Below, in pieces: positions 35,043 to 41,612 of a stretch of DNA of 64,000 nucleotides. Positions within the stretch are counted from its first letter, which is position 1; each line of letters starts with the position of its first letter. Where the stretch lies: contig NZ_AP024643.1 of assembly GCF_019977195.1 (NCBI RefSeq), positions 3,906,001 through 3,970,000 on the forward strand, in the 5' to 3' direction. The notes under the pieces were generated by a model. That model was given only the letters and a program-made list of their open reading frames with translations. It did no database searches and was not told the origin of the DNA. The stretch is from Arthrobacter sp. StoSoilA2. Lineage in GTDB: Bacteria; Actinomycetota; Actinomycetes; Actinomycetales; Micrococcaceae. The translations under genes and the position numbers were made by a program.

Positions 35043-35240
35043 GAGAGCATCACGCCAAACAGGTCAGGATGTGAGAGAGCATTCGGCCAAACAGGTCAGG
35101 ATGTGAGAGAACATCACGCCAAACGGGTCAGGAAGTGAGAGAGCATTCGGCGAAACAGGCCAGGAAGTGAGAGAACATCCCGCCAAACAGGCCAGGAAGT
35201 GAGAGAACATCCGGCGAAACGCGTCACGATGTGAGAGAGC
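35036..35240. repeat. 32-bp-period repeat cluster 2 (six full copies and one partial)
   Basis: Six contiguous units of exactly 32 bp start at 35036, 35068, 35100, 35132, 35164 and 35196, and a partial copy at 35228-35240. Each starts GATGTGAGAGAG or GAAGTGAGAGAA and ends in a variable form of GCCAAACAGGTCAG. Positions 1-10 are nearly fixed; positions 11-20 alternate between two versions (ATCACGCC and ATTCGGCC/ATTCGGCG). The orientation is opposite to that of clusters 0 and 1. The first unit overlaps the stop region of the DUF559 gene. Confidence 0.93.
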
Positions 35241-35274
35241 AAAAATGCCCGCCGCCTTGGAGGCAACGGGCATT
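35241..35274 (-). terminator. Rho-independent terminator of the bS22 gene
   Basis: Outer stem AATGCCCG (35244-35251) with CGGGCATT (35267-35274), inner stem GCC/GGC (35254-35256 with 35262-35264). On the - strand it is followed by TTTTTG, a proper U-run. It lies 20 bp after the bS22 stop. Confidence 0.85.
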
Positions 35275-35293
35275 CACGCTTGGTGAAGTATCT

Positions 35294-35392
35294 CTACTTC
35301 TTATTGCGGCGCTGGTGGCGAGTCTTGCGAAGCAGCTTGCGGTGCTTCTTCTTGGCCATACGCTTGCGGCGCTTCTTAATAACTGAACCCAC
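35294..35392 (-). CDS. Small ribosomal protein bS22 (AURKAIP1/COX24-domain type)
   Basis: A 32-residue, extremely basic protein starting at GTG with AAGGA six bases before it. It reads VGSVIKKRRKRMAKKKHRKL and then LRKTRHQRRNKK. This is the actinobacterial bS22 protein first seen in mycobacterial ribosomes (family knowledge), where it sits near the decoding centre of the small subunit. It has its own terminator downstream and is preceded by a small HTH gene on the same strand, the usual arrangement in this group. Confidence 0.92.
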   Translation of the reverse strand: MGSVIKKRRKRMAKKKHRKLLRKTRHQRRNKK

Positions 35393-35563
35393 GAAAGTTC
35401 CTTACAAACTAGATGAAGGTCCTGTCTGTTGGAACGGATCCGCGGACTAGCAGCAGACAGTACAACTGACAGATTCTTACATTGACGTAAAACGTTCCTT
35501 AACAGAGTACCGCTTCAAAGGGGCACCCCGTGACCACGGTCCGCGGGACGGACTCCGGCGCCC

Positions 35564-35776
35564 TCAGGCGGTCTCCGATTGTCCGTCGACCACAGCACCC
35601 TTGAGGTACTGGGCCACGGCTTCTTCAGGCACCCGGAAGGAGCGGCCAAACCTGACGGCAGGCATTTCCCCTGAGTGGACCAGGCGATACACAGTCATTT
35701 TGGAAACACGCAGGACGTCGGCTACTTCAGCCACAGTCATGAAACGCGCATTCGAGAAGTTAGTCTCCGCGGACAT
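35564..35776 (-). CDS. Small helix-turn-helix (excisionase-type) DNA-binding protein
   Basis: A 70-residue protein with one MerR/excisionase-type HTH: FMTVAEVADVLRVSKMTVYRLVHSGEMPAVRFGRSFRVPEEAV (in parts), residues 12-55. AAAGGA lies ten bases before the ATG at 35776. This gene is widely conserved next to bS22 in actinobacteria and is distinct from BldC, which has a different recognition helix. Target genes unknown. The gap to bS22 (35393-35563) holds no other gene I can support. Confidence 0.85.
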   Translation of the reverse strand: MSAETNFSNARFMTVAEVADVLRVSKMTVYRLVHSGEMPAVRFGRSFRVPEEAVAQYLKGAVVDGQSETA

Positions 35777-35927
35777 TTCCCATATTCCTTTGCTCTCAGC
35801 TGGACAGGACACCCCCAGTAGAACGGTGTGCCGATGCTGAGCCATCAAACAACCATGTGCTAGATACTCTAGAGGCTGAAGTGACCAATGTGAAAGCATT
35901 TCCGGTAAGTGGGACTCTACTCCCCGG

Positions 35928-37085
35928 CTACTCCCCCGGAACCAGCCGGCGCTTCCGGGCCGACGCAGCGAGCTGCTCCAGCACTGAAGCAGTGACGTCC
36001 CATTCCATGCAAGCATCCGTCACGCTCTGGCCGTAGACCAGTTCCTGCTCACCAGCCAACTGCTTGGCGACGTCGAGGTTCTGCGCCCCGCCCACCAGGA
36101 AGCTTTCCAGCATCACGCCGGCAACAGGAGAAGAAGAACCGGTTTCAAGCTGCGCACCGATTTCCAAGGCAACCTCGGCCTGGCGGTGGTGGCTCTTGCC
36201 GCTGTTGGCGTGGCTGGCGTCCACGATCAGGCGTGGGTTCAGTCCCTTGGCGGCGAGCTTGGCGGAGGCAGCGGCAACGTCTTCCTGCGAGTAGTTGGGG
36301 CCCTTGCGGCCGCCGCGCAGGATCACGTGGGTGTCCGGGTTGCCGGACGTGGCCACGAGAGCCGCCCGGCCGTCGTCGTCGATTCCGAGGAAAGCCTGCT
36401 CAGCCGCCGAGGCGCCACAGGCATCAATGGCCACCTGGAGGTCGCCGTCGGTTCCGTTCTTGAAGCCGATGGGCATGGACAGCCCGGAGGCGAGCTGGCG
36501 GTGGATCTGGCTTTCCGTGGTGCGGGCGCCGATGGCACCCCAGGAGACGAGGTCCGCCATGTACTGGGGGCTGATAGGTTCCAGGAATTCCGTGGCGGTG
36601 GGCAGTCCAAGCGCGGTGACCTGCTTGAGGAAGCCGCGGGCTGCCCGCAGGCCGGCGGCAATATCGTGGCTGCCGTCCAGGTGGGGATCGTTGATGAGGC
36701 CCTTCCAACCGACTGTGGTGCGGGGCTTCTCGAAGTAGGTCCGCATGACGATCAGCAGGTCTTCCTTGTGCTTCTCCGCCTGGCTGACCAGTCGACGCGC
36801 GTATTCCAGGCCGGCCTTGGGATCGTGGATGGAGCAAGGCCCGACGATGACCAGCAGGCGGTCGTCCACGCCGTCCATGATGGCCCGGACTTCATCCCGC
36901 CCACGGTCGACGACGGCAGCTGAGCGGGCGTCCAGCGGCAGCTCGGCGATGAGGTCCTGAGGGGCCGGAAGGGGCTCGAAGCGGGCTACCCGCAAGTTGG
37001 AGGTGGCGGGCTGGGAAGCTTTCCCGGCAGCGGGGAGTGCCTCGTTATCGAGTGTCTCGGTGGATTCTGCAGCGATGCTGGTCAT
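35928..37085 (-). CDS. 3-Deoxy-7-phosphoheptulonate synthase (DAHP synthase, class I)
   Basis: A 385-residue enzyme, first step of the shikimate pathway (PEP plus erythrose 4-phosphate). Class I (AroF/G/H) motifs are complete: VIVGPCSIHDP (~80-90), FEKPRTTVGWKGLINDP, EFLEPISPQYMADLVSWGAIGAR, PIGFKNGTDGDL and LIVDASHANSGK. The N-terminal 30 residues are variable and disordered. Class I enzymes are usually inhibited by one aromatic amino acid. Here transcription or translation is probably also controlled by the aromatic leader peptide encoded at 37199-37258. Confidence 0.95.
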   Translation of the reverse strand: MTSIAAESTETLDNEALPAAGKASQPATSNLRVARFEPLPAPQDLIAELPLDARSAAVVDRGRDEVRAIMDGVDDRLLVIVGPCSIHDPKAGLEYARRLVSQAEKHKEDLLIVMRTYFEKPRTTVGWKGLINDPHLDGSHDIAAGLRAARGFLKQVTALGLPTATEFLEPISPQYMADLVSWGAIGARTTESQIHRQLASGLSMPIGFKNGTDGDLQVAIDACGASAAEQAFLGIDDDGRAALVATSGNPDTHVILRGGRKGPNYSQEDVAAASAKLAAKGLNPRLIVDASHANSGKSHHRQAEVALEIGAQLETGSSSPVAGVMLESFLVGGAQNLDVAKQLAGEQELVYGQSVTDACMEWDVTASVLEQLAASARKRRLVPGE

Positions 37086-37145
37086 TTCTGGGTCCTGTTC
37101 CGGATGCGGAGCGGGCCCCTTTTCAGAACCCGCCGGATATGGCGA

Positions 37146-37227
37146 AGGGCAGAGAATAATCTCTGCCCTGCTGGCTCTGAAGGAAAGTTGGATGCGTGTC
37201 AGTTAGACGCGGGCCCCTCCAGAGCCA
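37146..37227 (-). promoter_or_regulatory. Candidate attenuator between the leader peptide and DAHP synthase
   Basis: Two alternative pairings can be drawn. The leader codons at 37220-37227 can pair with 37172-37179 (8 bp, TGGCTCTG with CAGAGCCA in the RNA). Just downstream is a perfect 10-bp hairpin, 37146-37155 with 37160-37169, with a TTAT loop. A 9-base direct repeat, GGGGCCCGC in the RNA, occurs in the leader (37209-37217) and again near the ribosome site (37111-37119); it contains the self-complementary GGGCCC. No U-run follows the hairpin, so the mechanism may be translational or Rho-based. Confidence 0.5.
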
Positions 37228-37258
37228 ACGAAAAATACGCATACCAACGCTTAGTCAT
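37199..37258 (-). CDS. Aromatic leader peptide of the DAHP synthase gene
   Basis: A 19-residue frame ending in TGA, 113 bp before the DAHP synthase start. It begins MTKRWYAYF, so Trp5, Tyr6, Tyr8 and Phe9 form a cluster with all three aromatic residues, and continues SLALEGPASN. This is what a ribosome-sensing attenuator for aromatic amino acids should look like. Attenuation of trp and aro genes by such peptides is established for actinobacteria in general; use at this locus is inferred. Confidence 0.72.
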   Translation of the reverse strand: MTKRWYAYFSLALEGPASN

Positions 37259-37304
37259 AGCCACACCATAACCGCGGTTCGTCAAACCGGGCAAATTGGG
37301 TCCG

Positions 37305-38327
37305 TCATGATGACAAAAGTTTGCGGAGGAACTGGAGCTGCTTGATCCAGTGGTGTTCCTGGCCGCCCTCGTGGTTATTGAAGCGGTAGACCTCGATGTC
37401 CTTGGCGGGCGCATCTCCGCCCGAAGCCGGGTTTCCAGCGCCGTAGTTGTTGAAGCTTGCAAACACGGTTGAGGGCGGGCAAATATCGTCCATCTGGGCT
37501 GCTGAGAAGAGGGCAGGCACTGTGGCTGCCCGGCCGAGATGCACGCCGTCAAAGTAATTCAGCACGGCAAGCATGGGCTCATACTTGTCGCGGTGCCGCC
37601 CCAGGAAGCCGGCAATTTCCGGGTATGGCCCACGAGGCGCGATGTCGATCGCACGGGGAAAGTCCTGCAGGAAGGGGACGTCGGGCAGCGCGGCGATCAC
37701 GCCGTCGAGCCTTCCGGCCATCAGGCCGGCGGCCGCCACCGTAATGCCACCTCCTTGGCTGATACCGGCCAGCACCACTTTGGAAGGGTCGACGGCGGGA
37801 TGGCTCTGCGCCGCTTCTACCGCACGGAAGGCGTCCACGTAGACCCGGCGGAAGTAGTAATCGTCCTGATGGCCGGCTCCCCGGGTCATCAGGCCTGCAT
37901 AGCTGATGCCGCCGGCTGACGGATGTGGATCCGGGGTGTCACCGGATACGCCCCCGTAGCCCTGGCCGCGGGTGTCCATGATGAAGTGGGCGTATCCAGC
38001 CTGCGCCCACCGGGTGTTCTGGTTGACCAGTCCGCGTCCGCCGGAGTAGCCGATGTACTCCACGACAACGGGAAGCTGCTGCCCTGGCTCAAGGTGCGAC
38101 GGAACGTGGAGCCAGCCCTTGATGCGGTCTCCCCCGAAGCCGGAGTACGTGACGTCGTACGTGTCCATGACGCTGAGGTAGTTGTCCACCGGCTCAAACG
38201 CAGCATTCAGGGGCAAGGCCCGGGCCTCGGCGAGGGTGCGCTCCCAGAAAGCGTCGAAATCAGTAGGCGGAACGGCGCTGGAGGTGTAGTTACGGAGCTG
38301 CTCAAGGGGCAGGTCAAAGAGAGGCAT
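37305..38327 (-). CDS. Acetyl-xylan-esterase-like (AXE1/cephalosporin-C deacetylase family) hydrolase
   Basis: A 340-residue alpha/beta hydrolase without signal peptide. The nucleophile S190 sits in VLAGISQGGG; the oxyanion region is VVEYIGYSGGRG; the C-terminal His is in FNNHEGGQEHH. The early part (YDVTYSGFGGDRIKGWLHVP) is a hallmark of the AXE1 family (Cah, Axe). These enzymes remove acetyl groups from xylo-oligosaccharides, cephalosporin C and similar substrates inside the cell. It is the last gene of the importer-esterase operon, so it probably deacetylates the imported oligosaccharide. Confidence 0.88.
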   Translation of the reverse strand: MPLFDLPLEQLRNYTSSAVPPTDFDAFWERTLAEARALPLNAAFEPVDNYLSVMDTYDVTYSGFGGDRIKGWLHVPSHLEPGQQLPVVVEYIGYSGGRGLVNQNTRWAQAGYAHFIMDTRGQGYGGVSGDTPDPHPSAGGISYAGLMTRGAGHQDDYYFRRVYVDAFRAVEAAQSHPAVDPSKVVLAGISQGGGITVAAAGLMAGRLDGVIAALPDVPFLQDFPRAIDIAPRGPYPEIAGFLGRHRDKYEPMLAVLNYFDGVHLGRAATVPALFSAAQMDDICPPSTVFASFNNYGAGNPASGGDAPAKDIEVYRFNNHEGGQEHHWIKQLQFLRKLLSS

Positions 38328-38377
38328 GAGGACATCCTACGTCATAGGGTTGTGTCGCCGGTCACCAGGACGGGGAC

Positions 38378-39055
38378 TTACAAGGGAGTGATCAAGAGGT
38401 TTCGGTAAGCCGCCCGTAGAGGGGCCATTTGGCGGATTCCAAAGTAGCCGCCGCCCAGGAGTTCCTGGCCGGTGTCCACCCAGTCGAAGAGGGGCAAATC
38501 GTTAATCGAAAAGGCCACACGGGGACCAGCTTTGATGACTTCCATCCGATAAAAGCCGCCTGCATCTTCAGCTGGAGGAAGCGGGTCCGCTCCCTGCGCT
38601 ACAAGTTCGAAGCCGGCACTTTTGCGCAGGTTGCACGTCCTGAAGGCACGCTCCGCGGCGTATTTGTGGCGGAAGTAGGAGATGTGGAGCGTATCAATAT
38701 CCCCCGAGTGGTACTGCGGATAGTAACCGGTCCGCGGTGCCAGCGAAGCGGAGAACAGATCCTTGCCATCGTGCCCCCGCGCGGAGAAGAACACCATGGC
38801 CAGGCCTGGTTCCTCAAGCGGAAGGAACTCCCATCCGATCCGGGCATGGTCCGGGATTTCCTCAGGGCACCAGAGGGTCCAGTGGGCATGGTCTCCGTGT
38901 TCCTCTGGGTCAAGGGAGCCCGACAGAACCAGCGCCCTGGTTCCGTCGCCGCCCAAATCCGGGCCGCCGTCGTCGTACACTCCGAACTGGACCGGCCCTT
39001 CGGCGACCCAACCAGCGATATCCGAAGGACCCCGCAAGGGGTTGGAGTAGATCAA
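38378..39055 (-). CDS. DUF1961 family protein
   Basis: A 225-residue protein that is beta-rich and fits DUF1961, a family of jelly-roll proteins related to LamG/glycoside-hydrolase folds that appears in pectin-use operons. Visible segments are WHWTLWCPEEIP-like aromatic runs (HAHWTLWCPE), TGYYPQYHSGDIDTLHISYFRHKY and NDLPLFDWVDTGQELLGGG. There is no signal peptide. It overlaps the esterase gene before it by 4 bases. A lyase or carbohydrate-binding role is likely; none is proved for this protein. Confidence 0.8.
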   Translation of the reverse strand: MIYSNPLRGPSDIAGWVAEGPVQFGVYDDGGPDLGGDGTRALVLSGSLDPEEHGDHAHWTLWCPEEIPDHARIGWEFLPLEEPGLAMVFFSARGHDGKDLFSASLAPRTGYYPQYHSGDIDTLHISYFRHKYAAERAFRTCNLRKSAGFELVAQGADPLPPAEDAGGFYRMEVIKAGPRVAFSINDLPLFDWVDTGQELLGGGYFGIRQMAPLRAAYRNLLITPL

Positions 39056-39723
39056 GCGCCCACTCCAGCTTTGAGGGTGGCAGCCAACCCATAGCCGAGC
39101 GCTTCGAGCTGCTCCGCGACGTACACCGCAACCCGGCGCGCACCCGTCTCATGGAAGTGCGTGTTGTCCTCAAGGCCGCCAGCCCAGTGCGCATGCTCGC
39201 CGGGAGCGAAGTGGAAGAACAGCTCTTTGGACCCCTCCTCCCCCAGTTCCTGGTACAGCGCGCGGGTCCACTGGTTGAGGTCGATGACGTCCAGCCCCAG
39301 CTCCATGCCAAGTTCACGCACGACGGCGGGATAGTCACCCAGCGTCTGCTGCAGCGTTCCATCCAGGAAGTTCCGGCGTTCCACCGGTGTACACAGAATG
39401 GGAATGCCGCCCTTGGAACGGACATCGGCCACCATCCGCTTCAGGTTCTCCGTGTAGCCCGTTCGGGCAGCGAGATGCCCGCGCTTTTGGTCGTTGTGCC
39501 CGAACTGGATCAGCACGAGGTCGCCCTTAACGGTCTGGTCCAGCAGCTGATACCAGAGGCCTTCATCGCGGAACGACTTTGTAGTGGCACCGCCCTTGGC
39601 ATAGTTGTGCACCGCAGCCCACCAATAGGTTTCGGGCGCGAGGTGGGCTCCCCAACCGCTCATCGGGTATTCGTAGCTGGGGCAGGCTGCCACAGTGGAG
39701 TCGCCCGCGAGGAGGATTTTCAT
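39052..39723 (-). CDS. Rhamnogalacturonan acetylesterase-like SGNH hydrolase
   Basis: A 223-residue SGNH enzyme of the rhamnogalacturonan acetylesterase type (RhgT/YesT). Block I is LLAGDSTVAA (Ser9), block III holds FGHNDQKRGH (Asn77), and block V is EDNTHFHETGAR (Asp186, His189). There is no signal peptide, so it acts inside the cell on imported acetylated oligosaccharides. It precedes DUF1961 with a 4-base overlap and follows the permease genes. The context (LplABC-like importer, DUF624, DUF1961) is that of the B. subtilis yes/yte rhamnogalacturonan region. Confidence 0.9.
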   Translation of the reverse strand: MKILLAGDSTVAACPSYEYPMSGWGAHLAPETYWWAAVHNYAKGGATTKSFRDEGLWYQLLDQTVKGDLVLIQFGHNDQKRGHLAARTGYTENLKRMVADVRSKGGIPILCTPVERRNFLDGTLQQTLGDYPAVVRELGMELGLDVIDLNQWTRALYQELGEEGSKELFFHFAPGEHAHWAGGLEDNTHFHETGARRVAVYVAEQLEALGYGLAATLKAGVGA

Positions 39724-39747
39724 GATTTTCCTTTCATCAAGGAGCTG

Positions 39748-40620
39748 CTACCCCTTAACCGAACCGATCAGCATTCCCTTGGCAAAGTGCTTCTGCAGGA
39801 ACGGGTAGAAGATAAGGATGGGCAGGGTTGCCACCACGATCACGGCAAACTTGATGCCTTGCTCGGGCGGAATGTATGACGGATCCACGTTGCCGGTGCC
39901 AAGGAGATCCGAGGCGGCGGTGACCTGGCGCAGGTACATCTGAAGCGTCCACATGTTGTTGTCGCTGAGGTACAAAAGCGGGGACATGAAGTCGTTCCAA
40001 ATACCCACCGCGTAAAACAGCGCAAACGTGGCCAACACCGGCTTGGACAGCGGCAGCAGGATCCGCCAGAGGATTCCGATCTCCGTCGCGCCGTCCATCT
40101 TGGCCGATTCCTCGAGCTCGGCGGGGAGTTCCTGGAAGAAGTTCTTGATGATGATCAGGCTGAACGGATTGATGGCCGCGGGCAGAATGAGCGCCCAGTA
40201 GCTGTTGAGCAGGCCCAGGTCCTTCACCAGGAGGAACGTTGGAATCATGCCGCCTGAGAAGACCATGGCAAAAACCACCAGGGACAGGATCAGTTTCCGG
40301 CCCCGAAGTCCACGTTTGGCCAGCGGGTAGGCCATGGTGACCGTGAGGACCAGTTGCACCAGCGTCCCAACCAGTGTGACCAGCACGGTGGTGATCAGTG
40401 CCCGGGTAAATGCCGGCGTGGAGAAGATGTACTCATACGCCCCCAACGTGAATTGCTCCGGCCAGACGAAGAACGCCCGCCGGGTAATTTCCGCTTCGTT
40501 GGCGAAGGATCCTGCCAGGACGTAGACGAAAGGCAACAGGGTGATGATGCCGATCAGGGACAAGAAGACGTAGTTGGCGGCATCGAAAATCCGCCCGCCG
40601 CGCGTGTTGTGAATCTCCAT
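39748..40620 (-). CDS. Carbohydrate ABC transporter permease (LplC/YtcP-like)
   Basis: A 290-residue permease with six helices. The EAA loop reads ELPAELEESAKMDGATEIGILWRILLPLSKP (in parts), which contacts the ATPase. The protein ends KHFAKGMLIGSVKG, a pattern of the LplC/YtcP subgroup. The start ATG at 40620 overlaps the stop of the partner permease by one base. No ATPase gene is nearby, so a shared MsiK-type ATPase encoded elsewhere must power it. Confidence 0.9.
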   Translation of the reverse strand: MEIHNTRGGRIFDAANYVFLSLIGIITLLPFVYVLAGSFANEAEITRRAFFVWPEQFTLGAYEYIFSTPAFTRALITTVLVTLVGTLVQLVLTVTMAYPLAKRGLRGRKLILSLVVFAMVFSGGMIPTFLLVKDLGLLNSYWALILPAAINPFSLIIIKNFFQELPAELEESAKMDGATEIGILWRILLPLSKPVLATFALFYAVGIWNDFMSPLLYLSDNNMWTLQMYLRQVTAASDLLGTGNVDPSYIPPEQGIKFAVIVVATLPILIFYPFLQKHFAKGMLIGSVKG

Positions 40621-41612
40621 TAGAAAAGTCCGCTCTGGTTGAACCGCTTGGACAGCCAGTTGGTGCCGAAGATCAGTACGATGCCCACCAAAGACTTGAA
40701 AAGCCCGACGGCGGTGCTGTAGCTGTAGGCGCCTTGGGTGATGCCTACGAAGTACACGTAGGTATCGAAGACGTCGGCCACGCTGCGGTTGAGTGCGTTG
40801 GTCATGAGGTAGATCTGCTCGAAGCCGGTGTTGAGCATCTGCCCTATGGCCAGGATCAGCATCACGATGATGGTGGACCGAATGCCGGGCAAGGTGATGT
40901 GCCAGACGCGCCGGAACCTGCCGGCGCCGTCGATAATTGCGGCCTCGTACTGGTCCTGGTCCACGGTAGCCAGTGCCGCCAGGAAGATGATTGTTCCCCA
41001 ACCGGTGTTCTTCCAGATTTCCTGGAGCACGATCAGCGGCCGGAACCAGTTCGGATCGGACAGGATGTCCACGTTGGTGCCGAACAACCCGTTGACGAAC
41101 TGGAACAACGGCCCGATGTCCAGTGCGAAGAGCAGGAAGCTCAGGGACGCCACGATGGTCCAGGACAGAAAGTGCGGGATGTAGACGAGTGTCTGGACGG
41201 TTCGCTTCAGAACCGAGAGCCGGACCTCGTTAAGCAGCAATGCCAGGACGATGGTCAGCGGGAAGGCGATCCCCAGGTTCAGGAAAGCCAGGATCAGTGT
41301 GTTGCCCAGCAACCGCGGAAAGTCCGGGTTGGCGAAGAAATCGGTGAAGTTCGTCAATCCCACCCATGGACTGCCGTTGACGCCCAGGAACGGAACGTAG
41401 TCCTTGAAGGCGATGGACACCCCGTACATGGGACCGTACCGGAACACTGCGAAGTACAGAACGCCGGGCAGGAGGAGAAGATACAACCATTTGTAATGTG
41501 CGAAGTGGACTGCAAAGCTGCGTCGCCGCGCCGGGGCGGGCGGCACGCTGGCCGCCCGCTCCGGGGCCTTGGCTTCGACGACCGGGGCGGTCACTTCCTG
41601 GTGTCCTGCCAC
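40620..41612 (-). CDS. Carbohydrate ABC transporter permease (LplB/YteP-like)
   Basis: A 330-residue permease with six helices after a basic, Pro-rich cytoplasmic start. It has the LplB-type opening (YLLLLPGVLYFAVFRYGPMYGVSIAFKDY in parts) and an EAA loop DQDQYEAAIIDGAGRFRRVWHITLPGI. The subgroup imports oligosaccharides such as rhamnogalacturonan or xylan fragments. The start overlaps the end of the binding-protein gene by 22 bases, so translation is coupled. Confidence 0.9.
   Translation of the reverse strand: MAGHQEVTAPVVEAKAPERAASVPPAPARRRSFAVHFAHYKWLYLLLLPGVLYFAVFRYGPMYGVSIAFKDYVPFLGVNGSPWVGLTNFTDFFANPDFPRLLGNTLILAFLNLGIAFPLTIVLALLLNEVRLSVLKRTVQTLVYIPHFLSWTIVASLSFLLFALDIGPLFQFVNGLFGTNVDILSDPNWFRPLIVLQEIWKNTGWGTIIFLAALATVDQDQYEAAIIDGAGRFRRVWHITLPGIRSTIIVMLILAIGQMLNTGFEQIYLMTNALNRSVADVFDTYVYFVGITQGAYSYSTAVGLFKSLVGIVLIFGTNWLSKRFNQSGLF

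Noticed and set aside
35036..35240. CRISPR array
   Set aside because: Units are contiguous without unique spacers, the period is 32 bp in total, and there are no cas genes nearby.
40621..41001. N-terminal extension of the LplC-like permease
   Set aside because: It runs through the LplB-like permease in another frame and has no membrane-protein character. The ATG at 40620 overlaps the partner stop.
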